This document shows positions 43,512 to 54,982 of a DNA stretch of 64,000 nt, one piece after another. Below the pieces are notes generated by a model. That model made no database searches, was not told the origin of the DNA, and saw only the letters and a list, made by a program, of their open reading frames with translations. Origin of the DNA: Cryphonectria parasitica EP155 (Eukaryota; Ascomycota; Sordariomycetes; Diaporthales; Cryphonectriaceae); NCBI RefSeq assembly GCF_011745365.1, contig NW_024468915.1, forward strand, positions 1,962,653-2,026,652. The letters are read 5' to 3'. Made by a program: the position numbers and the translations under genes. The stretch's first letter is position 1; every line of letters starts with the position of its first letter.

Positions 43512-45099
43512 ATGTATGCGACAATTGCTGCCACAGCTTTGCTAGTGGCCCTTGGGTCTGCTGGACCCCTCACGCCCCGAGATATCGGTCACGGTGCCGT
43601 CCTCAACCCACCACAGAACCCGGCAGAATGGGCCTACCAGGGCTGCTGGGCTGGGGACATCATGAGCCTCGCCCACAAGGCCTCGTACGTTGACGAGGCC
43701 GGCATGACACAGCAGACCTGCGCCAGCTTTTGCGGAGGCCATGGCCTCACGGCGGCGGGCATCCATCAGGGCGGCGAGTGCCGCTGCTGGGACTTTATGA
43801 GCGCCGCGCCGGAGCATCTGAAGCAGCTGGATGAGACCAAGTGTAACCTGCCGTGTGCGGGCGGGGATGTTGACCAGGCCTGTGGTGCTTCTGGCGAGGA
43901 CCATACGGTGATCCTTGTCCACGTTGAGGCCGTGGGCGAGTCTGAGACCCTCTGGGCCGAGAAGGGCCCCGAGTACTCAAAGGCCTTTGGTCTGGATGTC
44001 GAGGGATGTCCAAAGTGTCCGAGCTGTCGCCCATGCCCAAAGCCCTACCCTTACCCACCGAGGCTTCCCACGCTCTATCCGACAACATGGCTCACTAGGA
44101 CGACTACCTCCCTTTGGGTGAGTTTCTTTCTTCTTGATTACTTCGACTGCTGCTATGAGGCATTGAAGAGTACTGTCCAGAAGCTTACGGTCTTGCTAGG
44201 TATCGGCGTCGATGAGCTCATCGTCCTCGGATCTAGGTGATCCGGCAACAAGCTCGCGAAGCACACTTTCAAGCACAACTTCTACGACCTCATCCACTGG
44301 AAGTACAAGCACTCAATCGACGAGCACTGGCTCGCCGAGTACATCGGCTACATCAACAAGCACAATCTCAACAACCACATCAAGTACCAGTTCTGTTGTG
44401 ACTTCAACAAGCTCATCAACTACACAGACAAGTACAACAACATCCTCAAGCACTTCAACTACGAGTACTACATCGCCAAGCACATCAACAAGCACACTGT
44501 CAACAACTACATCATCAACAAGTTCATTGCCATCATCCTCATCAACAGCATCCTCGAGCACCACATCCACAACACCCTCAAGCACATCAACAAGCATTAC
44601 ATCACCAAGCACATCGACGAGCACCCCAACAAGCACATCAAGTAGTGCATCTTCCAGCACAGTATCCACAAGTTCGTCGCTATCATCTTCATCAACCACA
44701 TCTACAAGCACAACATCGCAGACCTCATCGACTACGCAAAGTAGCACAACATCTACAAGCTCACCAACAGGTTCATCATCCAGCTCATCGTCCGGCTCAA
44801 CATCCAGCCCATCTTCAAGTCTGTCAACTACCAGTCCAACAACCAGCTCAACTGCCAGCTCAACTGCCAGCTCAACTACCAGCCCATCGACAACCAGCTC
44901 AGCATCTAGCTCGGCATCCAGCTCGTCTTCAAGTCCAACAACCAGCTCAGCATCCAGCACATCATCTGGCTCGTCTTCTGTTACGTCAACTACCAGCTCA
45001 GCATCCAGCGCGTCTTCAAGTCCGTCAACTACTAGCACACCATCCAGCTCGTCTTCTGCTACGTCGACTACGAGCAGCACCAGCTCGCGTGCCAGCTAG
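43512..45099 (+). CDS. Secreted WSC-domain protein with long Ser/Thr-rich tail
   Basis: WSC domains bind carbohydrate in fungal wall sensors and wall-associated enzymes. Two exons, 43512-44117 and 44200-45099 (donor GTGAGT, acceptor CTAG, both phase 0), give 501 aa. The signal peptide is MYATIAATALLVALGSAG. The WSC domain spans about 40-140, with YQGCWAGD, CASFCGG, GECRCWDF, CNLPCAGG and QACG, matching the eight-cysteine pattern. A Cys-rich CPKCPSCRPCPK linker leads into about 300 residues that are almost only Ser and Thr, presumably O-mannosylated. Unlike true WSC stress sensors there is no membrane segment or GPI signal before the TAG stop. The Ser/Thr frame resumes for 21 codons after that stop, so the C-terminus may have been shortened. 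Confidence 0.82.
44212..45096 (+). repeat. Low-complexity Ser/Thr codon tract
   Basis: About 880 bp of degenerate ACA/AGC/TCA/TCG triplets encoding Ser and Thr in the tail of the WSC-domain gene. The reverse strand is also open for most of the length (44313-45080), encoding a Val/Asp/Glu-rich frame that is only the mirror of the repeat. Confidence 0.9.
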
Positions 45100-46458
45100 A
45101 TGTCCGGAAATTCAAGCTCATCAAGCTCATCAGCGTCCAGTACCACTAGCTTAATATTTTCCTGAAGACGAGGCGAAGGCCGACGAACGCAGAAATAGCA
45201 AGACAATATTGAGAATTAATCCGAATGAACAAGACGATGATCTTCTACATAGCTATATCAGGCTCGTGAATACGTTCGAATGTGAGGGGTCAGGATCAGG
45301 CCCACGTTCCATACATCTACGCTTGCTATTCGTACTAGCACAACGTCTTCTACACAGACCAGCACAACTGAAAGTCCAGTACGAGGTTGTTCTCAAGCTC
45401 ACCATCAACGCATACCTTAGTAGCAGCACAAGATGGTGCATCAATCGCATGAGGGTGATTATGATGAACTCGCTCCTTGACATTGTTTTTGGATTCTGGA
45501 TCGTTATGTGGGCAAGGAGGGGTGGTGGCCACGGGGTCGGACAAACTGAGGCGTGAAGAAAGTATAAATGGCTATCCAGAAGCTAGAAACCCACAGGAAA
45601 GAGCAAATTACATATTTACAATAGTCAACCAGGCCTGATCAATGTCCTCTTAATTGTGCAGACCTCTTGCCCTCCCCTATTCATAGTAGTAATGCCAAGC
45701 TGCTCAATTATAGCACACCGTTCAGCACTTGGCGCAGTCAGATGCGGGATACCAAGCTCTTTCGCTATTCTGAAAGGAACGAGTGTATAGCCAGCAAAGT
45801 GCTTGAGTAAGATTGTGCCGTGATCCCTTGCGTAGCCGGACAGCCAGAGGACCGTGCTCATAAGTATCACATTTTTGAATGTCGCCAGCGAACGAACCCT
45901 TCCCGGGTGCAATGTGATTAGGGAGAAGAAAATAAAGGGAACTTTCATAATGTACTACCTATGATACAGTAATCTTCATGAACAAGCTTTTGCCCGCCGA
46001 TATCCGTCGTTCAATTCGTTCACCCCGAAAAATGGTTACCGCCCATGTGCCCAACCAACCGCACCAGCCACTCGAAAAAACAAGAGAATAATCTGCATTG
46101 GCAATGTCTTTGGTCCATTCAGCACGCCAAAGCATAAACCTAACGAGTGAAGCCGAGGTCGGACCATTGGCACCTAGGCTCCTCGCATTGACCAGAGGGC
46201 GACGCCACACTTACGCGTAGGTGAATTCATAGGCCGAGATCACCGTGGCACGAAGATAGGAGCTTCGGCGTCGAAGCCCTTCTCGGTGCTGCGTCGTGAA
46301 GTGGGTTGGAAAACAGCAGCTGAAGCATCGAGTCGCTTGGTGGGGCTAGGAGGCGACTCTAGAAGAGCTACGGGCTCTGAAGAAGCCGTGCGAGCGGCAC
46401 TCACTGGACAGGACGGTCGTCGAGGTTCGAGTTGCGGGTTGACGACCGCAGGTTGCGC
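45100..46458. other. Intergenic with possible gene remnants
   Basis: 45100-45165 continues the Ser/Thr frame of the WSC gene past its stop. 45331-45384 has another short Ser/Thr stretch in the same frame, separated by stops. On the minus strand two frames (45625-45948 and 45959-46210) encode balanced-looking sequences of about 107 and 83 aa, neither recognised and the second starting only with GTG. They could be remnants of a broken gene or chance. The rightmost 250 bp is the 3' UTR of clathrin heavy chain. Confidence 0.35.
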
Positions 46459-49400
46459 CTAGAAGCCTGAGTAGCCGGTTGGCTGGGGAGCAAAGCCGTT
46501 GGGTGCACCGAACGCCGCGGGAGAGGCACGGCCAGTGTTTGCAGCGGGTCCAGCAGTGATCATGAGTCGGTTGCCCAGGATGGGCGTGTTATCCTCGACC
46601 TTCTCCTGCTCCTTCTCCTTTGCCTTGCGGGCCTCGTTGTCAATCTTCAGCTGCGCAAGCTCCTTGGTCTGCTGCGAGAGCATGTTGATCATGTAAGGCA
46701 TAGTAAAGTCATGCAAGCCGTTGCGCCATGAGAGCTCGAGGACCGTGTCAGGACGAACGAGGTCGTAGCAGGCATACAGCATGCCGACGTAGCATTCGCG
46801 ATTGCCAACATCGACAAACTAGAAAAACAGTCAGCATCGAACAAAGTAAAGGGAGGAGATAGCGAGAGAAAGAAATCAATGACCGAGGGGGGTAACTCAC
46901 GTAGCGAAGTAGATCTTCCACAACCTCGGACTTGCTTGAGAGAGCAGAAGTCTCGATGGCATCCTTCCAGAGCTTGTCTTGCTTGGACAGAGCGATCGAT
47001 TTCTCCCAACGCTTGTTCCTGCGATAGATGCTGGCTGCAATCTGGCGGAAGAAAACCAGCTCATGCTTCTCCAGGCGTGATGCAAGATCCACGGCGTCAT
47101 AATTGTCATAGTTCTCGACGGAGTCCCGCAGCGTCTTGTAGTCCTCCTCCTCAATCAACAGATCGTTGATGGCGTCATTGACCGTGCGCTTGTTCTGGGT
47201 CTGGACGTTCAATAGGAAGGGCTTGATCAGTGGCAGGTTGTCAGACTTCTGGAACAGGCGAACAACCCGGTTCACGTCAATGCGAGCAGTAAGGACCTGC
47301 AAGAGGTCGGTCAACAAGGATGGGTGCTGCTCCAGATAGAAGTTTATGGCCTTGTAGTAGATCTCGAGGTTGGCGACCTTGACGACCATCTCCTTGAACT
47401 GCTGGTGCTCCCAGGAATTCTCTGGGCGCTCCATGACCGCAAGCGCAGCGTTGTCGAATTCATCGTAGTGATAGTAGCAGAAAACGAGCTCCGGCCACAA
47501 GTTGGCCTCCTCACAGGCGCGGATCATCTTTGGCATGTTCATTCGGCTCCAGAACAGCTTCAGGTGCTCCATCAGTCGCTCAGGGTGGTACTTGGACAGG
47601 GCAATTCCAAGCTCGGTGAACATGCCCATGTGCGCACGCTCGAGGCCAAGGCCCTGCTCCAAGAGGTTGATGAGCTCGTCAAAGTAGCCGTTGGACTCAT
47701 ACTGCTTCACGAGAGCTTGCAACTCCTCGGCATCAACGATCAGGTTGAGACCGCAGATCTGAGCCAGACGGAACTCCTTCTTCTCCACGCAGGCACCGTG
47801 AACCTGCTTCCACACCCGAATGTTGTTTGCCTTGCGAGCGCACTCGACAGCAGCTTGGTAGTCCTCGAGGTGGACCAGAGTGGTGGCGAGCTTGGCCCAG
47901 TTGGAGATGCTGGAGAAGAAGATCTTGGCAGCTTCATAGAATCCCTCCTCGTAAGCCTTGTCACCGGACTCCTCGATGTTCGCAACATTAGTGCCGCGCA
48001 GGAAATCTTCTAGTTCGCCGAGCTGCTCCAGGCGGGCATAGCAGAAGGCAAGGGCAGTGTCAATCTCTGGCTCGCGCAGAGTCTTGCGGGCCATGCGGAG
48101 ATACTGAACAAGCTCTTCGTTCTTGCCAGCATGAGTTGCGATCTCGATGACCTCGGTGTAGTTCTTGGGATCATCGGCCTTGATGTAGGACTCAATGGCG
48201 TCGCTGACGCGCAGACCATCAAGCTGAGCCTTGGCTACCTTGGACCAGACCTCAGGCAGGTCGACGTCCTCAGCGTATGCCTGAGCACGGTCTATGCTCA
48301 CGACGTGCTCAACAAGGACATTGACAGCACCAGCCTTGTCGCCGATCTTCTTGAAGATCTCAAATGCTTCCTCGTACAGTCCGACGTTGATGCAGGACGT
48401 GGAGATTTCCTCTGCGTCGAAGGCATCCAGGCGGTGTACGTAGTCCATCACACGAGCCTTGTCCGCCTTCGCAGCAGTGAACATGAGTAGGTTCTGCAGG
48501 TTCTGGTTGTCGCTGAAAGGACTGGGCTCCAGGACGATCTTCTCGAGGAGCTCGATCAGCTCACCAGGCAGGTCAGCGCTCAGGAAGCAAGAGACTGCCT
48601 GAGAGACCTTGGCCGGATCGGTCGACTCGGGCACAGCCGTGGAGATGACTTGGTCGATGACAGAGCGGCGGTGAATGTTGTTCTCGCTGAGAACAAATGA
48701 CCAGAGCTCCTGATCGGCACGCTCAAGCAGGTAACGAGCCTGAGCCCGATACATGGCGTTCTCGTTGGTAATATTGACCAACTCCAGATCATTTTGGCCC
48801 TTGCTGTATGCGATATAGGCGAGGTTAGGATCGCGCTTCTCGCAGTACTTGCCGACCACCAGAGTGTCGTATTGATCATTCTCCTTGAGGAATTTCTCGG
48901 GGTTGTTGTTCGAGTCAATATAGATCTTTGCCAGTGCGTTGTACACAGCCTGCTGCTGGTTGCCGGAGGCAAGAGTGGCCTCCAGGAAGGGCAGGAGGAG
49001 CTTGAGGCGGTTGCGCGACTCCACCTCAGCCACTAGCTCATCAATCGGGACCGAGGCAGCGTTGATCGTCGTGAGCAGGTTCTTAATGATGCCCTCGTCG
49101 CAGTCAACATCGAGGAGGCCGCCAATGACAGCAGGAGCCCGCGCAGGGTTGACCCGCTGGACGTATGTCTCGATCGACTGGAACTGCTGGTTCTGGTAAA
49201 GATACAAGACGAGGTCGTGGACAAAGTTGTGTCTGTCGCACACTATTATAAGTGGCAGCTGCTCGGAAAGCCGGGCCTCCTTCAGGAAATTCTTGACCTT
49301 CTCCGGGTTGTAATAATTGCTGTCGCGGCAGATACGCTCCACCTCGTTGAACTGGCCAATCTTTGTTGCGGCCTCGATGTACTTGAAGTGGACATCAGGG

Positions 49401-51755
49401 TTTTCTGACAGGTTGACAATGCTGCCCAGGTAGTAGAAGAGACCCTCGGCAGTCTTGTACTTCTCGAAGAGGTCAATCAGGCGTTCGGGACCAAGAAGGT
49501 CAGAGTATTTTGTGGCGACCTGAATGACGGACTGCAGGTTCTGACGGATGTTGTGCTTCAGCATAGCGTCAAGGCAGTCGATAGACTGCTCAACGGAGAG
49601 TTTGCCGAAAAAGTTGACCAGCCAGTCCGCGTTGAAGTTCGGAGTACTAGAGATGTTGACGACAACTCGCTTGACGGCAGCAGGATCCTCATAGAGCTCC
49701 AAAGCCTTTTGCATCAGGCCAGCCTGCTCACAAAGGGTTGCGATCCGTGTCTTGTCGAAGTGTGAGAACATGTCGTTGCCGAGGATGGCATCTGCGACCT
49801 GAGGGGCGTGCATCAGATTCATCTCCAAAAGACGGGTCTGGAGGTGGCCCTGCTCGGGGTTGTTGTCCTTGAGAGCATCAAGCAAGAAGGCGGTGGCCTG
49901 CTGAACCATTCCCTGGGACTGGAAAACGTCAACGACACGCTCAATATCAACCAGAGACCCCTGGGGCTGGTTGACGAGGGCAGTGGCGAATTCAGCGCCC
50001 TTCTCGGGGTTGCTGCGGACGATGTGCTGCAGCAGGCCGACCCAATCTGGTGAGTAGCCGGTTTGCTGAACATATGGCAGAATCTTGTCGAACTGGCCAG
50101 TCTCGGCAAGACCAGCGACAACCTTGTGAGGGATGTTGGCCTTCAGGTAGATGGTGAGTGCCATGTTGATGTCGTGAGGTCGCACAAGGTCACCAAGCTG
50201 CTCTGAGCAGTCAAGCTTACCCTCCTTCAGCCACTTCTCCAACAGATTATTCCTATTCTGTGCGAGAACCGGCTGCGCAAGCTCGATGGTCTCATGCTGG
50301 TTCAGCACCCCCTTGTCCAAGAGCATACCGAAATACTGCAGGATGAACGACATCTGACCAGGCTGAGCAGGAAGGCGCTTGAACTTCTCAATAGTCGCAG
50401 GAGTACGCAGGAAGCCACGTGGTGAGCCGGCGGCAACCTTGGCAGCAGCTACGTAATCTCCAGAGTTGAAGAGCTGGTCAAACTGCTGGGCGTACAGGTT
50501 GTCCGCACCAGGCAGGCCAGCCCGGGAAGCCATCTTGATCGCCATCTCGGTGTTGGCTGGGTTTTGTAGCAGGTACTGGATGACGGTATTGTCATCAACA
50601 GAGACAAACAGCACCTGGCCCTTGCGGTTGATACCGACGATGCCAGTCGAGTCATTGTCCGCACACGAAGTGAAAATGGTCTCGCTGGAAATGCGGTTCA
50701 TGAAGATGCACTGGCCGGTCTCGAGATCGTAAAGGTGGATGAACCCGTACTTGGTGACGAGGTAGATGACGCCGTACTTTTGGGAGACCTGCATTGCGAC
50801 AGGGAAGTCATTGACGGCCTCTGGTGGGAAGAAGACGTCGACAGCCTTCTTGGGGAAGACAGGGTTCGTCTCGGCGTGGTCGACCTCAACAATGTGAAGC
50901 TTGGCACCGCTGGCCGTTCGTACGGAGAAGGTGAAGAGCTTGGTATCTTGGGGGGCGCCGTCCAAGCGCAGGGTGCCGAATGAAGCAGCATGGCCCTCGA
51001 TCGCTTGGCTGATGCCGCGGTCCTTGGAGTAGAGCTGCATCTGGCCCACAACGCGACCCTGGTCCTGCTTGATACCCACGACGACCATCCATTTGCCGTC
51101 GCTGTTAACGCGGTAGTTGATGATCTGACACGACTATATGTTTGTCAGTATGCGCACCGTCTCCTTTTCCCCTTCCCTTCCGTTATGTGTATACTTACGT
51201 TCAGGTTGGCGTGTCGGTCCGTAATCTTGACAGGAGTTTGTTGGTTCTCATCGAAGACGTCCCAGTGGTAGATAGCAGCATCTGTGACAAGGCCAAGAGA
51301 GCTCTCGCTGATCCACTTCCAGAACACGACATCCTCGTTCATGGTAGCAGACTTGAGCTTCTTTTTGTTGTCCAGGTCGAAGATCTGCACTGTCCTCGAC
51401 TGGGCCTTGAGAGCGATGATGTTGAGGTGCCAGTGCATGATAGCACTATCGGCCTTGATGGGGCGGCGGGTGACATTGTTGCCATTCTTGAGATCGATGA
51501 TAACAACTTCAGGTGATGCGGCTTCGTTCTTCTTCTCGCGTATGCAGATGTAGTGATCTGACTCGAGTGTCTAGATAACACGAAGATGGGCAAGTCAGCG
51601 CATGGGAGCTCGCATGGGAGCTCGATTGATAGCTCGAACGGAAAGGATGGTGTCTGGTTAGAACTTACACAAGAGTTGAAGCCGATAGCAGCAGTATCAA
51701 CGCCTACGCTGTTGAGTTGCAGCACCTCTGTAAATTTGATGGGCAGAGGCGCCAT
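46459..51755 (-). CDS. chc1: Clathrin heavy chain
   Basis: Structural subunit of clathrin coats; it forms triskelia for endocytosis and trans-Golgi/endosome traffic. Four exons on the minus strand: 51669-51755, 51199-51570, 46901-51133 and 46459-46818, giving 1683 aa, the normal length; all junctions are phase 0 with GTRAGT-type donors and TAG acceptors. The N-terminal beta-propeller begins MAPLPIKFTEVLQLNSVGVD and contains NVTRRPIKADSAIMHWH and ALKAQSRTVQIFDLD. The linker and seven clathrin heavy-chain repeats fill the long third exon (for example LVLYLYQNQQFQSIETYVQRVNP; KVANLEIYYKAINFYLEQHP). The C-terminal exon holds the trimerisation region (FVDVGNRECYVGMLYACYDL) and a Gly/Pro/Ala tail ending GYSGF. 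Confidence 0.97.
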
Positions 51756-52856
51756 GTTGACATGCGCCAGCTCGCGCGGAGCGAAACGTTGTCCAAGAAG
51801 AAGACCAAGTCAGACGAGTCTCGCGCAGATCGCGATGGTGGTAGGGGTGGGAGGAGGAGACTGCTGCAGTAGGGTAGTGGATGACAACAGATTGGTGTTG
51901 TCAAAGAGGCAGCAGCAGGAGGGAGGGAGGAAAGACTGGCGCGACTGAGGATGGCGTCTTGGTGGTGTTTGTGTGGTGGTGCCTGAGCAGCTTGCTGTCA
52001 GGATTGGGCGCGCAATGATGAGAAAGGGGTTGTGGGGGGTTGAGAGAGAAATACAACAGCTGTGGTGAATCGAAAAGACTCAAATATCAATCAGATTTGG
52101 CCACAGGTGGGCCTTCCTCATATGGAATTAAGGACAAAAGAGGGACACCAGTGGTCGTGAAGGTGCGAAGGTGTGATGAATTAGGTGGGTGGTTTAGGTG
52201 TAGTAGACCAGCTTGAGGAGTGTGATGAACTTCTGGCTACCTGTTACCTATTACCACAATAGGCTGGAATCTCCCTGACGCAGCTACCAACGCACAGGCC
52301 ATGAGCTATGAACCCCTGCCTGCCGCTCAAGACTCAGGGCATCACTCTATGGGCTAGGCCAAAGCGAGTATCGTCCGGCGCTGCTTACATAAAGCTGTAA
52401 CAGCCCTGTTCATCCAAGGCATTTAGGAGTTGGCAATCTGGAAGATCTAAGAATAGCGTCCACCTGCAGATTTGTCTGAGACCCAGGTTGCATGCCACGC
52501 AGCAGCCCTACACAGTCAGGTAGTACATGCAGAGCTGACCAAGTTCTTCTGTCAACCATGCCTGGTGAATTTTATACCTGAATTTTCAAATTACCAAGTA
52601 GCCCTTACAGCACCAATCAGACTTGTTCTTTGATGTAAGCTGCTTGACTTTGGAGATCGTCCAAAGTCCTTGAGCATGATCACTCTACTACCCCAAGGGG
52701 ACAATCCCATCCTCATCCTTACAAATAACACTCACTCTCTAGATAATTGTCAGTAGCATTTTTGTATTGTCCACAGAGCTCAAAGATTCAAGGGTTTTAT
52801 TAATGATTGATTATGCCGCTTCAGCAGATGTTGTTTTCATCCAGATGGTAGAGATT
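51756..52856. promoter_or_regulatory. Clathrin promoter/leader and intergenic DNA
   Basis: The first 300 bp upstream of the clathrin start (51756-52083) is G/A-rich on the plus strand, i.e. a pyrimidine-rich leader on the gene strand. The remainder up to 52856 holds no recognised gene and includes the 3' flank of the SSU1-like gene. Confidence 0.5.
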
Positions 52857-54446
52857 CTAACCACCCTCCTTTGAGTCGCCATCTCTTTCTATTGCTAGCC
52901 TCTTCCTCTGCTGAGCCTGTGGCAGTTCCTCCTCCTGTTGGACCTGTGGCAAATTTCTCAAGCATGGCGCATAAAAGAGCTTACCGCTCCAGGCTCCCCT
53001 TGCCGTACCTGCAGCAACCACACACCACAATAAGATGACCGCCACGCTGAACATTGTGCCCAGGACCTTGAAGAACATGCTGGGCAGCTCTGTGCCAAAG
53101 GTTATGGTACTGATAGAGAACACGCCGAGAGGGAACGTGAACCCCCACCAACCCATGTTGAACGGGAACGGCCTCGCAGACCAGATGGCAGCCAGCGCAA
53201 ACAGCATCCACACAATCCCGAACCCCCACATGACCAGCGCCACCAGCAAGCCCATCACATACAGCATATCGCCGGCGGCGGGGACGTGCGCGAGCACCTC
53301 TACCTGCGGCAGCAGCTCGCGCGCTACCCTGCCCTGGTAGAAGATGGTGTAGCCTCCCATGCCTAGCGGCCCCAGGGGCAGGAAGCTGCTCACGATGATC
53401 TCGCGCGGGGGCAGCTTGTGCAGGGCCAGGCGCTGGTAGTACATGACGAGCACGGCCATTGCGAAGGGCGTCGCCATCCCCCACATGACGTAGCTGGTGA
53501 TCAATGTGCCCAGCGCGTGGTCAGGCAGGCCGATGTGAAGCAGCAGCTCGGCGACCTCGGCACCCGCGCCCGAGGCCACGATGGTCGCCGCGATGGGGAG
53601 CAGCTGGGCGGCCGTGATGCGGTCCAACTGGTTCTGGTGGCTCTCAGACATGAGTAGGAACATGAGGCTGACGGTCACGGCGAATGCCGCTACGCTGTCG
53701 ATCATCCAGGCGACCCAGGCTAGGATCACAGACCAGTGGCCCCAGTACGGGCAGCAGAGGACGTACCAGCTCTCTACCAAGGTTGCAAAGCCCATGGGGA
53801 TGGTGCCCAGGAAGAGGGAGTTCGTAGGATCGCGGATCATCACCGTCCATATCTCGGGGTAGACGACGTACCGCAAGATGGAGATGATTAGAGCGGTGGC
53901 GAAGATGATGATGTTGAGCACGAAGAATATTACCGATAGCCAATATAACCAGGTGGCCTGGAAGGGGATCGTGATGAGGAGCAGAGAAACAACACCTGTG
54001 CCCATCGTCGTGCTGAACCAAGAGGGGGAGAAGTTTCGGACGACGCGACGCCAGCCCCGATCATACTTGGAAACGAATTGGTTTCCTTCTGCGTCCGAAG
54101 TCATATCCAGGCCTTCAGTGTCGCCTGCTGGGTTGGAAACCTCCATGTGCCCATCCGAGTCATCGTTGCGGCTGTTTCGATTGCTGCCGGTGTTACTGCA
54201 GGAGGAACTAGGCTGTTTCTGGAGCTGCGAAGGTGCTGATATCGTGTCTGGTCGCTGGCCATGGTCTCTCTTGTAGCAGGTGTCAGGGCCATGGCTACTA
54301 TACCTCGAGATTGCTGAGGTCATAGGCGCTGTCATGGCGGGATTGTTGGAGGCTACCCGCTCGAGTTCTTCCCCATCGCGCTCCATATTGGCCCGACCAG
54401 TACGGTTCCTCGATGCCATGCTCTCGAGATTTCTGTCGCGGTCCAT
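52857..54446 (-). CDS. SSU1/TehA-family transporter (sulfite or C4-dicarboxylate efflux)
   Basis: Voltage-dependent anion/SLAC1-like family that includes the yeast sulfite pump Ssu1 and malate transporter Mae1. From the first ATG (54446) the product is 529 aa; the frame is open upstream but without an ATG. About 150 hydrophilic residues precede the membrane core, which starts with the family motif RNFSPSWFSTTMGTGVVSLLL. About ten hydrophobic segments follow, including IPMGFATLVESWYVL, TPFAMAVLVMYYQRLALHKLPP and WWGFTFPLGVFSISTITFG. LHKLPP and the PLGPLGMGGY loop favour the Ssu1 branch. The long N-terminal extension is unusual; its start codon is the least certain part. The substrate is inferred. 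Confidence 0.85.
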   Translation of the reverse strand: MDRDRNLESMASRNRTGRANMERDGEELERVASNNPAMTAPMTSAISRYSSHGPDTCYKRDHGQRPDTISAPSQLQKQPSSSCSNTGSNRNSRNDDSDGHMEVSNPAGDTEGLDMTSDAEGNQFVSKYDRGWRRVVRNFSPSWFSTTMGTGVVSLLLITIPFQATWLYWLSVIFFVLNIIIFATALIISILRYVVYPEIWTVMIRDPTNSLFLGTIPMGFATLVESWYVLCCPYWGHWSVILAWVAWMIDSVAAFAVTVSLMFLLMSESHQNQLDRITAAQLLPIAATIVASGAGAEVAELLLHIGLPDHALGTLITSYVMWGMATPFAMAVLVMYYQRLALHKLPPREIIVSSFLPLGPLGMGGYTIFYQGRVARELLPQVEVLAHVPAAGDMLYVMGLLVALVMWGFGIVWMLFALAAIWSARPFPFNMGWWGFTFPLGVFSISTITFGTELPSMFFKVLGTMFSVAVILLWCVVAAGTARGAWSGKLFYAPCLRNLPQVQQEEELPQAQQRKRLAIERDGDSKEGG

Positions 54447-54982
54447 GTTTGCCTTGATAGCATTTGAAAAACCTCCACGACGCTCATCATTGAAGATGTC
54501 AACAGATAGGTACTGGGCAGAGGAAGGCAGCCGTACTAGCCGCAGTAGCCGCAGTAGCGTCTCTATCGCCAACGGCCCCGGCGCTCGGTACCGCGACCCG
54601 TATGCTGGTCAGCGCCTGCCTTGCTAGTTTGATTAGTGAGTGATGAGTGGTAACCCCCTGGAAACATCCCTTGCGGGAGTATCTCTAGTACTACCAGGTA
54701 GCCTATGTGAGAGGTTGGAGCTGTGTCATAGCACTGCACTACCGCCAAAAGTGATGATATGACAGCGTTGCAGTGCAACCTTCATTAGACCTTAGTGCCT
54801 GTTCTTCATAAGACTCCACCAAAACTCTCTACACTTAACATCAATTCGACTTACAATCCATAGGGCAGACATATGGCAAGCCTGCGTTCAGGCCAGCCAT
54901 AGTTTCTGTTCCCCATCAACACAAGGCCATCAGATTTGAGACCATCAAACGATTATTAAGAATAAAGAAACACGACTGCAGG
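54447..54982. other. Upstream region of the SSU1-like gene
   Basis: Promoter DNA and the 3' flank of the metallo-beta-lactamase-fold gene. The SSU1-like frame remains open to about 54572 without an ATG, so an unseen upstream exon is possible. Nothing else was identified. Confidence 0.45.

Noticed and set aside
44313..45080. 255-codon Val/Asp/Glu-rich frame on the minus strand
   Set aside because: It is the mirror image of the Ser/Thr triplet tract; repeated ACA/AGC/TCA codons keep the opposite strand free of stops.
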